From assembly GCA_965223835.1 (NCBI GenBank), contig CBDCXQ010000001.1:6138001-6202000 (forward strand): a DNA stretch of 64,000 nucleotides, written 5' to 3'. Below, piece after piece: positions 17,004 to 25,259 of the stretch; position 1 is the stretch's first letter, and each line of letters starts with the position of its first letter. A program made the translations under genes and the position numbers. Under the pieces are notes generated by a model, which made no database searches, was not told the DNA's origin, and saw nothing but the letters and a program-made list of their open reading frames with translations. This DNA comes from CAVYXZ01 sp965223835. GTDB taxonomy: Bacteria; Chloroflexota; Anaerolineae; Aggregatilineales; Phototrophicaceae.

Positions 17004-18086
17004 ATGCCCAACCTGAAACCAACCGTTGTCATCGGCTTTGAGGTGGCAACTGAGAATTTACATGATGTCACGGGCTATTGTGCGGCTGAGATGGCGATCG
17101 AGCAGGCCAACGCACACGGCGACCTTCCCGTTGAAGTCGCTCTGGTTCCTATTATTGATGGGCGTGAGCCAGAGACTGCGCGACGGGCGGCAGCGGCGTT
17201 TGCCAGGCGGGAGGAGGCCGTTGCTGTGCTTGGGCCGACGAACAGCGCCATGGCCGTCGTCACCCAGGAAATTTACCACGACGCCGGCCTGCTTCAGTTG
17301 ACGTCAGAAGCATCCAGCCCGCTGCTTACCGAACGGGGCTTTCGGAATTTCTTTCGCGTCGTCGCCAACGATATTCATCAGGGACGCGCCCTGGCACAGG
17401 TGGCGGTTCAATATCTTGAAGCGGAACGCATTGCGATCCTGCACGAAGATTCAGCCTGGGGCACGCCCATCGCCCGGATTGTCCAGGAAGAGATTACCAA
17501 CCTGGGGAAGTCGCCAGCGCTCGTCTATGGATTTGGCGACCGCGAGAACCAGCTTGACTTCGACGCACTCATCGAGGCGACGCTGGCAGCCGCGCCTGAT
17601 CTCGTGTACTTTGCGATCTACTGGAACCTGGCCCATATCGTCGCCCATCGGCTGCGCGACCGGGGGCTAACGGCCACCTTCCTCGGCAGCGATGCACTGA
17701 AGCCTTACGCTTTCCTTGAGGTGCCAGGCCTCGACACGGTCCCGCCCTACCACACCCTCGCTGGCATTGACATGCGGCTTAAACCATCGGCGCGGCCTTT
17801 CCTCGAAGCTTTCGCGCAACGGCATCCGCTGTTACTGGCGTCACCCCAATATGCCGCTGAAGCGTATGACTGCGCTGGCATCATCCTTCAAGCTATCAAG
17901 CAAGCGCCAACAGTAAACCGGATGCAGGTCCTTGATCAGATGCAACATCTGCGAACCTTCACCGGCGCTCTCGGTGACATCCGCTTCGACGACCACGGTG
18001 ACCTCATCGATCCCGAAATCGGCCTCTACCAGTGTATTGACGGGCAACGGAAATACCTGGGGGCGGTATCCGATCTGGTAACGTAG
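17004..18086 (+). CDS. Leu/Ile/Val-binding-type (Peripla_BP_6) protein without signal peptide
   Basis: A 360-aa type-1 periplasmic-binding fold protein similar to the receptor of branched-chain amino acid ABC importers. It has the first strand VVIGFEVA, VAVLGPTNSAMAVVTQEIY, the LTSEASSPLLT ligand loop, FFRVVANDIHQG, and the second lobe with DLVYFAIYW and FLGSDALK. ATG 17004 was chosen because homology starts almost at once (VVIGF at residue 8). There is no export signal or lipobox at this or the upstream start (16935), so the protein is predicted cytoplasmic, which is odd for this family. No transport genes accompany it. It lies in the insert between the two 492-bp repeats. Confidence 0.75.
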   Translation: MPNLKPTVVIGFEVATENLHDVTGYCAAEMAIEQANAHGDLPVEVALVPIIDGREPETARRAAAAFARREEAVAVLGPTNSAMAVVTQEIYHDAGLLQLTSEASSPLLTERGFRNFFRVVANDIHQGRALAQVAVQYLEAERIAILHEDSAWGTPIARIVQEEITNLGKSPALVYGFGDRENQLDFDALIEATLAAAPDLVYFAIYWNLAHIVAHRLRDRGLTATFLGSDALKPYAFLEVPGLDTVPPYHTLAGIDMRLKPSARPFLEAFAQRHPLLLASPQYAAEAYDCAGIILQAIKQAPTVNRMQVLDQMQHLRTFTGALGDIRFDDHGDLIDPEIGLYQCIDGQRKYLGAVSDLVT

Positions 18087-18210
18087 GACGAGCTATCGGG
18101 TAGCCGTATATCCTGAAACGCGATGTCACGCCCTAGAGCAGGGAAGCGTTTGCAACGGTTTCTTATCACAGGTACGAGAATTCTGCTGAATAGATGGAAG
18201 GGAAGCGTGT

Positions 18211-19200
18211 ATGGAATATCGTAGTTTGGGACGATCTGGCGTAAAAGTGTCTCCGCTCTGCCTGGGAACGGGTAACTTCGCCGACCCGACCCCTCTGGAT
18301 GATGCAGTCAGAATCATCGATCAGGCCCTCGATGCGGGGATCAACTTCATCGACACGGCTAATTCGTATACCCATGGTGAAAGCGAGCGCATGATTGGGC
18401 ATGCATTGGCGCAGAATGGTCAGCGCCAGCAGGTTATCCTCGCCACCAAATTCCATTATGCGGTGGGCGATGGGCCGAATGACCGGGGCAACTCACGCTT
18501 GCACATTATCAAAGCCTGTGAAGATTCGTTAAGACGACTACAAACTGATTACATTGACCTGTTTCAGCTTCATCGCCCTGACTTTGACATTCCGGTGGAC
18601 GAAACATTGCGGGCACTTACCGACCTGATTGAACAGGGCAAGGTTCGCTACATCGGCAGCTCGACCCATCCGGCCTGGAAGATCATGGAAGCCATCATGA
18701 TGAGCGAGCTAAAAGGGTATGCCCGCCTCGTATCTGAACAGCCGCCATACAACTTGCTGGACCGGCGCATTGAAAACGAGGTGGTGCCGATGTGCCAGGA
18801 GTATGGGCTAGCGGTGTTGCCCTGGTCACCGATGGCGATGGGGATACTGGCCGGACGTTATGCGGATGCCGCCGATTTCCCGGCTGATTCGCGGGCGGCT
18901 TTGCGCGGCGGTATCTACGCAGAGCGGGTCACAGCCGAGGCCGTTACTGTCGGGCTTCAATTCGTGCAGTTGGCTGAAGCGCACGGCATGTCTCCAGCAC
19001 AACTGGCAATCCTCTGGGCCAAAGATCAACCCGGTATCACGGCACCGCTTGTTGGTCCCCGAACTGTGGAGCAACTTGAACACATGCTGCCGGTTCTGGA
19101 GATGAAGCTGGATGATTCACTACGAGCTGCCTGTGACGCGCTTGTGCCGCCAGGGACTGCCGTTGCCAATTTCTTTAATTCAGCGACCTGGATGAAATGA
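18211..19200 (+). CDS. Aldo/keto reductase
   Basis: A 329-aa NADPH-dependent oxidoreductase of the AKR superfamily (TIM barrel), close to the YghZ/Tas-like group. The catalytic tetrad is visible: Asp and Tyr in GINFIDTANSYTHGESE, Lys in VILATKFHY and His in IDLFQLHRPD. The C-terminal cofactor region includes PLVGPRTVEQLE. It reduces aldehydes or ketones; the substrate is unknown. It is the second gene of the insert, 124 nt after the binding-protein-like gene. Another AKR at 45.5 kb is only distantly similar. Confidence 0.9.
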   Translation: MEYRSLGRSGVKVSPLCLGTGNFADPTPLDDAVRIIDQALDAGINFIDTANSYTHGESERMIGHALAQNGQRQQVILATKFHYAVGDGPNDRGNSRLHIIKACEDSLRRLQTDYIDLFQLHRPDFDIPVDETLRALTDLIEQGKVRYIGSSTHPAWKIMEAIMMSELKGYARLVSEQPPYNLLDRRIENEVVPMCQEYGLAVLPWSPMAMGILAGRYADAADFPADSRAALRGGIYAERVTAEAVTVGLQFVQLAEAHGMSPAQLAILWAKDQPGITAPLVGPRTVEQLEHMLPVLEMKLDDSLRAACDALVPPGTAVANFFNSATWMK

Positions 19201-19385
19201 TGTAACTCTGTAAGGATAAGCGTGAATCTTCGGCTGCTGTCTATCCAGGGCGGAGAAGATACAAGCACGTATGACCGTGCAGAGCTGTTCTACCGTTCTC
19301 GTGGTACACGAAGTTAACGAATCACGAGCGCGCAATACCAATATACATGTACACTGGAACATCGTTGCAACGACCAGTAAATGCA

Positions 19386-19727
19386 CGCAATGATCGTAGC
19401 ATCACCGGCTTATTCGAAGTCACCGCCGCACCGGGATTCTGGCCCAAGCTGGCGTTGTATGGTTTCCATTATGTGAGCCTGATCGCGGGACTAGTAGGCC
19501 GGTGGCTGACACGGCGGCGCTGGCGCTTGACCTTGCCGCTAGCGGGATTTATCCTGTACACCCTGCTCATTCACCTGCTGCTGGATGCCATCCCGCGCTA
19601 CATCTTCCCAACGAGTGTGTTCTGGTGGGTGTTCGCCGGGATTGCGCTGGGGGCACTAGGTCAGCAGATAAACTTCTGGGAAAAACGTTTGAGTGTGAAT
19701 TTTGTAGCGATTGAGAAACAGTCATGA
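19386..19727 (+). pseudogene. Truncated glycosyltransferase 3' fragment
   Basis: About 113 codons that repeat the C-terminus of the gene at 15377-16750, from FEVTAAPGFWPKL through the last membrane helices to VAIEKQS. There is no upstream coding part: homology starts at 19386 after unrelated sequence, although a frame stays open back to 19347. Most differences from the left copy are synonymous or conservative, so it diverged while still under selection. It keeps the ATGA overlap with tsaD. Confidence 0.85.
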
Positions 19728-19877
19728 CGACGATACTAGGAATCGAAACCTCATGCGATGAAACGGCGGCGGCAGTCGTGATAGATGGCACGACGATTGC
19801 GTCTAATGTTGTCGCGTCGCAGATTGACTTGCACGCCCAATATGGCGGCGTATTCCCTGAACTGGCATCCCGTGCCC
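19386..19877 (+). repeat. 492-bp direct repeat, right copy
   Basis: This copy pairs with 16409-16900 with no indel. It joins the truncated glycosyltransferase end to the intact tsaD. The 2,485 bp between the copies (16901-19385) contain two complete genes and no recognisable transposase or integrase. Confidence 0.9.
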
Positions 19878-20788
19878 ATGTGGAGGCGATTGGCGCGGTG
19901 GTCGATCAGGCCATTGTCGATGCTGGCCTGACCTATGACCAACTAGATGCGATTGCGGTGACACGGGGTCCCGGCCTGATCGGGTCGCTGCTGGTGGGCC
20001 TCAATTACGCCAAAGGACTGGCGCTGGCGACGGGTAATCCGTTGCTGGGAATCAATCATCTGGAAGGGCACGTTTATTCGCTGTGGCTGACAGAGCAGAA
20101 TCGCGCCATCGAGTTCCCGGTGCTGGTGCTGATCGTCTCTGGCGGTCACACCGAAATGCTCTTGATGCATGGTCACGGTCAGTATGAACGCCTCGGCGGA
20201 ACGTTAGACGATGCGGCGGGTGAAGCGTTCGATAAAATTGGGCGCTTGCTAGGCCTGCCCTTCCCCGGTGGTCCGAACATCGAACGAGCAGCACAGCATG
20301 GCAATGCCGCAGCCTACAAGTTCCCGCGTGCGATGCGCAGCAAGGACTATGATTTTAGCTTCTCCGGCCTCAAAACGGCGGTCATGCGTGAGGCAACGGT
20401 GATGCCCAGCGCCAGTGCCCGGCGGCAGCGTGGTGCGGAGAAAAAAGCCCAGTTGCGCGATGGCGTTTCGGTAAATGATATTGCGGCCAGCTTCCAGGCC
20501 GCGCTGGTTGGCGCGTTAGTAGAGAAAACGGCCCGGGCCGCGCAAACACATGAAGTGACTGAGGTGTTGCTGGCGGGCGGCGTCAGTGCCAATCAAGCGT
20601 TGCGCCAGTCGTTGCGTCGCGAGGCCGGTCTCCCGGTGCGGTATCCACCGCTCAATCTGTGTACGGATAATGGCGCGATGATTGCCGCCGCCGGTCATTA
20701 TCGTTATATCGCGGGCCGGCGCGATCATTTGGATATTGAGGCGGTTTCGATGTGGCCGTTGACCAGCGACGCTTATGACGTGGTGTAG
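19724..20788 (+). CDS. tsaD: tRNA N6-threonylcarbamoyladenosine (t6A37) transferase TsaD
   Basis: The essential 354-aa Kae1/Qri7-type protein that transfers the threonylcarbamoyl group to A37 of ANN-decoding tRNAs, working with TsaB/TsaE. Visible motifs are GIETSCDETAAAVV, the metal-binding His-x-x-x-His in INHLEGHVYS, SGGHTEMLLM, GGTLDDAAGEAFDKIGR, and the C-terminal LLAGGVSANQ and CTDNGAMIAAAG. The length is normal. The start ATG 19724 overlaps the stop of the glycosyltransferase fragment. This is the only intact copy; a 5' fragment lies 3 kb upstream. Confidence 0.97.
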   Translation: MTTILGIETSCDETAAAVVIDGTTIASNVVASQIDLHAQYGGVFPELASRAHVEAIGAVVDQAIVDAGLTYDQLDAIAVTRGPGLIGSLLVGLNYAKGLALATGNPLLGINHLEGHVYSLWLTEQNRAIEFPVLVLIVSGGHTEMLLMHGHGQYERLGGTLDDAAGEAFDKIGRLLGLPFPGGPNIERAAQHGNAAAYKFPRAMRSKDYDFSFSGLKTAVMREATVMPSASARRQRGAEKKAQLRDGVSVNDIAASFQAALVGALVEKTARAAQTHEVTEVLLAGGVSANQALRQSLRREAGLPVRYPPLNLCTDNGAMIAAAGHYRYIAGRRDHLDIEAVSMWPLTSDAYDVV

Positions 20789-20924
20789 TCGCGTGTCAAC
20801 CCGGTAGTTCGACAGGAATTGATCTATGCGGTTGTGGTGATTGCCTGGTTGCCAGTTTTTAGTGCGTTGGCACCGTGTTCAAAGCAGGTTATATTTGGGT
20901 GCCGGTGGGTGAGGAGATACCTGG

Positions 20925-21095
20925 TTGACGGATAATCGCAATCAATTCATTGGTATTGGTCTGGGATTGGGCCTGGTCATCGGCCTGTTTATCGGGTTGG
21001 GCCTTGATAATCTCGCACTGGGTATCCCGATTGGTGTTGCCATCGGCGCTGGTATTGGTCTGGTGCTGGCGCAGAGTTTTGATCGCATGGGCTAA
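20925..21095 (+). CDS. Small glycine-rich membrane protein
   Basis: A 56-aa protein starting at TTG 20925 with a GAGGAG RBS 8 nt upstream. After a polar start (TDNRNQ) there are two glycine-zipper type hydrophobic helices with repeated G-x-G-x-G spacing (FIGIGLGLGLVIGLFIGLG and IPIGVAIGAGIGLVLA). A short Asn-Leu-Ala-Leu turn separates them. It is paralogous to the next gene. Function unknown; such proteins are common small membrane proteins next to unrelated genes. Confidence 0.7.
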   Translation: MTDNRNQFIGIGLGLGLVIGLFIGLGLDNLALGIPIGVAIGAGIGLVLAQSFDRMG

Positions 21096-21166
21096 CCCCT
21101 AATCATTGGTGGTCTCCACGAACGAAAAAAAGCGTAAACTATAAATAGTTCAAGGAGGTTGCTGTG

Positions 21167-21325
21167 ATGACTACCAAACCAATGACTTACATGGGCATTG
21201 CAGTAGCATTTGGTGTCGTGTTGGGCATCGTCTTGAATAACCTGGCAATCGGCATCGCCCTCGGCGCAGCCATTGGCGCCGTTCTCAGTAATCAAGCCGC
21301 CCATCGCGACGAAGATCACGCCTAA
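21167..21325 (+). CDS. Small glycine/alanine-rich membrane protein
   Basis: A 52-aa two-helix membrane protein (ATG 21167; in-frame GTG 21164) with a strong AAGGAGG RBS at 21152-21158. The two hydrophobic segments (GIAVAFGVVLGIVL and AIGIALGAAIGAVL) are separated by NN-L, matching the DN-L turn of the preceding 56-aa protein. The tail is His/Asp/Glu-rich. It is followed by a strong terminator. Function unknown. Confidence 0.72.
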   Translation: MTTKPMTYMGIAVAFGVVLGIVLNNLAIGIALGAAIGAVLSNQAAHRDEDHA

Positions 21326-21356
21326 CCGCCGGCGACAACACAACAGTAATTTGCAC

Positions 21357-21382
21357 AGGAGCGACTTCGGTTGCTCCTTTTT
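21357..21382 (+). terminator. Rho-independent terminator with UUCG tetraloop
   Basis: AGGAGCGAC (21357-21365) pairs with GTTGCTCCT (21370-21378) across a TTCG tetraloop and is followed by TTTTT. It ends the tsaD/small membrane protein transcript. Confidence 0.85.
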
Positions 21383-21497
21383 GGTTATGTATGTGACGTT
21401 AGATAGAAAATGTATTGCGTTTGTTTAAGGAACGCACATATGATAATGTTCAAGCACCATGAAAAATCTGCTCGATTCTTCGACGATAGGAGAAGAT

Positions 21498-21866
21498 ATG
21501 AGTGTGATATTGGCTTTTGTCGCCGTGTTTGTGATCGTTCTGTTTGTTCCGCTGCCGGTCTATATGCTCTTTACAAAGGTTGCCGGGCTTGAAGAGCCAG
21601 AAAATCCCAGTGAGTTTTTTGGGTCAGTAGTCGTTCAAAAGATTGGCACAACGGTTGGTTTTGTATTTTTCTTTTATTTCGCCATAGATGTGTTTGCGAC
21701 ATCCTGGCTGGGCTATGCGCTGATCTGGTTTGCTATGTATGCCATAATTGAGATCGGACAGGCCATCGGTCCGCACTATTCATGGAAAGAGGCGTTCGCG
21801 GGTATCATTGCCGAGTTCATTTATTTCCCATTGGCCGGCTTTGTTATGTTGCAAATTTTGGTTTAA
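21498..21866 (+). CDS. Integral membrane protein of unknown function
   Basis: A 122-aa protein with about four hydrophobic helices: an N-terminal VILAFVAVFVIVLFVPLPVYML, VGFVFFFYFAIDVFA, a third with ALIWFAMYAIIEIG and a last FIYFPLAGFVMLQILV. I chose ATG 21498 because GGAGAAG lies just upstream; the frame is open to 21459. No family is recognised. It is monocistronic, downstream of the terminator at 21357-21382 and convergent with the GT28 gene. Confidence 0.7.
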   Translation: MSVILAFVAVFVIVLFVPLPVYMLFTKVAGLEEPENPSEFFGSVVVQKIGTTVGFVFFFYFAIDVFATSWLGYALIWFAMYAIIEIGQAIGPHYSWKEAFAGIIAEFIYFPLAGFVMLQILV

Positions 21867-22007
21867 GCTGAACCCCATTGTCCATTTCATGCCCTGTTTC
21901 AGCTTAGCATTGTCGCTGCCCACTCGAGTCGTTTTCCATTCGCCACGACTATCGGTCGCCATCTCAACGACAACGCCGGGTGATGTACTGATCTCACATT
22001 TCTTGGC

Positions 22008-23207
22008 TTATAGGTCGCGGTTTAGCGCCCGCACGGTGACATTTTTCCACAGGCGTTGGCGGTTGGTGCGCAATGGATCGCTGTGGGCATAATCCCAGAC
22101 TTCACTGGCAATATCAAACACTGCATCGGGCCGACTGACCTCACGGGCACGCGCCGCACGGGCCTGCAACCGCTCAGTGCCTTCGGCCAGCCATTGTTCC
22201 AGCGTTGCGCCAATTTCCGCCGGGGTGGGGGCGAAAACGCCAACGTCGTTGTTGACTACAAAATCCACATTACCCGTTTCCTGGCCGGGGATGGCATCAT
22301 ACAAAATGGTCGGCACACCCGCGATGCACGCTTCGGTAATGGTTGCTGGCCCGGCTTTGGTGACGAGTACGCTGGTAGCAGCCATAATCACCGGCATGTC
22401 CGTGCGGAAGCCATAAATCTTTGTCGGTTGGTTCCAGTGAACGGCTTCAAGCTGGTGTTTCAGGGTAGCATTGCGCCCGGCAATCACGATCAACTGGCAC
22501 TTTAAGCGGCGGTCATTGATCGTTTGCGCCGTCTTGAACACTGGCCCCATGCCATCGCCACCACCAATCAACACAATCGCCGGCAAATCAGGGTCCCAGC
22601 CGAGTTCCTGGCGAGCGGATGCCTGATCTTTCAAGCCACTGACAAAATTGGGGTGTACGGGCAGTCCGGTCACACGCATTTGTTCCGGTTTGAGCCGGGC
22701 AGCCAGACCCTGTTCGAATGCCGGTTGGGTGGGGACCAGGCATCGATCAACCCGCCGGTCATACCACAGGTGATGCGTCGACACCAGGTCCGTCACCACC
22801 ACCAGAAATGGCGGGCGATAGGGCTGACGGAGCAAGGTGCGGATGCCGGGGTACGTGATCAGCGAATGGACGCACACAATGACATCCGCCGGGTGTTCGC
22901 GGAACATGCGCTTGAGGCCCTTTTCGATGGAATGATACATCGTCGTTGAAAGGATTTTGGCCCGGCGCCGGGTGTTCGAAAATTTGTAGCCAGCCCCCCA
23001 GCCAGATTTACTATTATTCACGACCCAGGGATAAAGTTCGGGCATATATTTGAGGGGAACCGGGGCGTATTCACGGAATACATCCACCAGTTCGACGGCT
23101 ACAGCGGCTTCACCCTGCTGCATATAAAGTGCATCGCGAATGGCTTCTGCTGCCGCGCGATGACCACCGCCAGTGTCCGACATCAAAATCAAGACACGTT
23201 TTTTCAC
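22008..23207 (-). CDS. GT28 glycosyltransferase, MGDG synthase/UgtP-like
   Basis: A 399-aa GT-B fold enzyme related to monogalactosyldiacylglycerol synthases and the processive diacylglycerol glucosyltransferases. The N-terminal MGDG_synth domain has ILMSDTGGGHRAAAEAI (donor loop and catalytic His region), VCVHSLITYPG and VVVTDLVSTHHLWY. The C-terminal domain has IVLIGGGDGMGP and the UDP-sugar binding TKAGPATITEACIAGVPTILYDAIPGQETGN. It should make glycolipids at the inner membrane face. The GTG start overlaps the DUF951 stop by 4 nt, so the two are coupled. Confidence 0.9.
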   Translation of the reverse strand: MKKRVLILMSDTGGGHRAAAEAIRDALYMQQGEAAVAVELVDVFREYAPVPLKYMPELYPWVVNNSKSGWGAGYKFSNTRRRAKILSTTMYHSIEKGLKRMFREHPADVIVCVHSLITYPGIRTLLRQPYRPPFLVVVTDLVSTHHLWYDRRVDRCLVPTQPAFEQGLAARLKPEQMRVTGLPVHPNFVSGLKDQASARQELGWDPDLPAIVLIGGGDGMGPVFKTAQTINDRRLKCQLIVIAGRNATLKHQLEAVHWNQPTKIYGFRTDMPVIMAATSVLVTKAGPATITEACIAGVPTILYDAIPGQETGNVDFVVNNDVGVFAPTPAEIGATLEQWLAEGTERLQARAARAREVSRPDAVFDIASEVWDYAHSDPLRTNRQRLWKNVTVRALNRDL

Positions 23208-23392
23208 GATGTTTCTCCGTCCAGTAGCCGTTTCATGCGTTTGGTAAATTGGGCACGCGGTAACAGCACCCGCCGATCACAACCGCTACAGCGCATACCA
23301 ATATCGGCACCGACCCGGTAAATGAACCATTCGTCACTGCCACAGGGGTGCGGCTTGCGCATTTGTACCCGTTGTCCCACCTGAAGTTCCAT
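23204..23392 (-). CDS. DUF951 family protein
   Basis: A 62-aa protein matching the DUF951 pattern: V-G-x-x-V then MRKPHPCGSDEWFIYRVGADIGMRCSGC and RRVLLPR. Three cysteines (in PCG and CSGC) suggest zinc binding. ATG 23392 is preferred over starts further upstream because GGAGAAG lies at a good distance; ATG 23395 is adjacent. The family is small, mostly in Firmicutes and Chloroflexota, with no known function. It is the first gene of a coupled pair with the GT28 enzyme. Confidence 0.85.
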   Translation of the reverse strand: MELQVGQRVQMRKPHPCGSDEWFIYRVGADIGMRCSGCDRRVLLPRAQFTKRMKRLLDGETS

Positions 23393-23813
23393 CATCTTCT
23401 CTCCGCCACATATCTTACCCCAGGTTACACACACTCGACAGGGCAATCACCACTTGTGCCAGGGTGATCGCAACAAAGTCGGGAGAGGAGGTGAACAAGA
23501 AATCAACATCCAGCGCAGAACGAACACATTGCTGTGGCAGCCGACTCTTTGGAGGGTCGCGCTAAGCAGGTTGCGGGCAATCGTCCGCCAAACGGCAACT
23601 TATAGTCGAAGATAGCGTGAGGAGGAACGCCCGGCTCAAATCGAGAAACTGCCGAATACCGCTCACCTGCGCTTTGCCCTCTGTTTCAATACCCGCCCAG
23701 CTATCGGCTTCATACGTGGCCTGTTATTCGGCAAAGCCCTGCCAGCAAATTAACTGATTCTATCAACCGGCACGTAAAGCTAGCTGCAATATTTCGCTCA
23801 CTTAGCAATGCGA
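23393..23813. other. Intergenic region with no recognisable gene
   Basis: About 420 bp between DUF951 and the GNAT gene. No frame over 60 codons covers it. Minus-strand frames contain short stretches that could be decayed coding sequence, but I could not tie them to a family. I see no repeat, tRNA or clear terminator. Confidence 0.5.
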
Positions 23814-24335
23814 TCAAATCACATCTTCACGGAAAATTGTATACATATCCAGGTCATGGTGCTTGCCCCGATGATAGATCACACCGCGCGCCGTGCCTTC
23901 CAAATTAAATCCACACTTCTCTGCGACCCGTCGCGACCCGATATTCTCCGGGAAAATTTGTAATTGAATGCGATTGACGTGACTGGTTTCGAACAAATAG
24001 CGCACGAGCAATTGCGTCGCCTCAGATACAATCCCTTTACCACGCTCATTAGAGTCGAACAGGATGTAAGCGATTTCGTAGACATTCCAATAGCTGACGG
24101 GCTTGAAGAATTCAATCTGACCAATGATCGCATCCGCTGAATTAATAATCAGCAGGACGCCAGAATCTTGCGACCAGAAGCCATCGCGCGCATAAGTCTG
24201 GCGCAGGTCATGCTCCGAGTAAATTTGATAGGGATAATAGTCACCGCGATTGCTGATGTCCGCTAAAAATGTCTGGAAAACCGGTAGGTCGCTTTCACGC
24301 ACAGTGCACAGATGAAATGATGAACCTTTCAGCAT
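23814..24335 (-). CDS. GNAT family N-acetyltransferase (RimJ/RimL-like)
   Basis: A 173-aa acetyltransferase. It opens with HLCTVRESDLPVFQTFL, has the strand VLLIINSADAIIGQIEFF and the acetyl-CoA binding motif A region YILFDSNERGKGIVSEATQLLVRYLF (the R/Q-x-x-G-x-G/A equivalent is NERGKGI). It ends with NIGSRRVAEKCGFNLEGTARGVIYHRGKHHDL, typical of RimJ/RimL enzymes acting on amino groups. ATG 24335 has GGAGG 8 nt upstream; the frame is open to 24371. Monocistronic. Confidence 0.88.
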   Translation of the reverse strand: MLKGSSFHLCTVRESDLPVFQTFLADISNRGDYYPYQIYSEHDLRQTYARDGFWSQDSGVLLIINSADAIIGQIEFFKPVSYWNVYEIAYILFDSNERGKGIVSEATQLLVRYLFETSHVNRIQLQIFPENIGSRRVAEKCGFNLEGTARGVIYHRGKHHDLDMYTIFREDVI

Positions 24336-24421
24336 AATGACTACCTCCATATACTGGACGGAGTTTAACACATTCAGCGCGAAACCTAATCAAATTGTCA
24401 CTCTAGAGCGGAGCAAATGAA

Positions 24422-24790
24422 ATGAATGAACAGATCAAACAGGCGCTGCAGCAGGATCGTGTGATCGACATTACGACCACTGGCCGCAAATCCGGGGAAG
24501 CGCGTCGCATCGAAATCTGGTTCCATAATCTAGATGATCGCATTTTTATTACGGGTATGCCCGGCAAACGCAGCTGGTACGCGAACATGGTCGCCCATCC
24601 CGAAATTATTTTCCACCTGAAAGAAAGCGTCCAGGCTGATCTGCCAGCAACCGTGACACCGATTACTGATGTGGCGCAACGCCGGGACATTCTGGGCCGA
24701 CTCCTGGATGGTATGGACCGCCCCCGGACCGAACTTGACAAATGGGTCGCTGAAAGCCCGCTGGTTGCGATTCATTTTAACGAGAATTGA
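24422..24790 (+). CDS. DUF385/deazaflavin (F420)-dependent nitroreductase-like protein
   Basis: A 122-aa split beta-barrel protein with the start DRVIDITTTGRKSGEARRIEIWF, the typical motif of the Ddn/DUF385 family (TTGRKSG binds the cofactor phosphate), then GKRSWYANMVAHPEIIFHL. Family members in Actinobacteria and Chloroflexota use F420H2 to reduce quinones or nitro compounds; whether this one binds F420, FMN or something else is not shown by the sequence. Monocistronic. Confidence 0.85.
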   Translation: MNEQIKQALQQDRVIDITTTGRKSGEARRIEIWFHNLDDRIFITGMPGKRSWYANMVAHPEIIFHLKESVQADLPATVTPITDVAQRRDILGRLLDGMDRPRTELDKWVAESPLVAIHFNEN

Positions 24791-24873
24791 TTGGCATCAA
24801 TGTGTGGGCCAATTTATCCATTGCATAGGCTACATCCAGCACGATAAACTGGTGTGCTTAAGGAGGCTAGCTA

Positions 24874-25257
24874 ATGCAAAATTGGAAATGGCTCACGTTG
24901 CTGTTGTTGTTGCTGTTAGTCGGTTGTCGGCAGGAAACCCAAACGACCGACGATAACAGTCTGCAAATAGATCTGCGAGTGGAACCCGAAGCGCCGATTG
25001 TGGGCGAAGCGACGATGATCGTCACCGTCCGTGATGCCAACGACCAGCCGATCAACGACGCCACCGTTACCGTGCGCGGTGACATGAATCACGCCGGTAT
25101 GGTCCCCGTGATTGAGGTGGTTGAGAGCGGCACCGACGGCGAATATTTTCTCCCCTTCGAATGGACGATGGCTGGTGACTGGATCGTTGAAGTCAGTGTT
25201 GAATTACCAGATGATACCGTCGAAACCCAGACATTTGATCTCGCCGTGAGCCAGTAG
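24874..25257 (+). CDS. Lipoprotein with YtkA/FixH-like domain
   Basis: A 127-aa exported lipoprotein: basic/aromatic start, Leu-rich h-region and lipobox LLVGC with Cys at residue 18. The mature domain is an immunoglobulin-like YtkA/FixH domain (VGEATMIVTVRDANDQPINDATVTVRGDMNHAGMVP), with Met and His residues in the MNHAGM loop that could bind copper. A strong AAGGAGG RBS precedes it. The polyferredoxin gene starts 2 nt after its stop, so they form one operon. Such YtkA/FixH partners occur with cytochrome oxidase or copper-delivery genes, suggesting a role in respiratory metal handling. Confidence 0.8.
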   Translation: MQNWKWLTLLLLLLLVGCRQETQTTDDNSLQIDLRVEPEAPIVGEATMIVTVRDANDQPINDATVTVRGDMNHAGMVPVIEVVESGTDGEYFLPFEWTMAGDWIVEVSVELPDDTVETQTFDLAVSQ

Positions 25258-25259
25258 CA

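Noticed and set aside
16901..19385. Insertion sequence or transposon explaining the duplication
   Set aside because: No transposase, terminal inverted repeats or short target duplication; the 492-bp flanks fit homologous recombination better.
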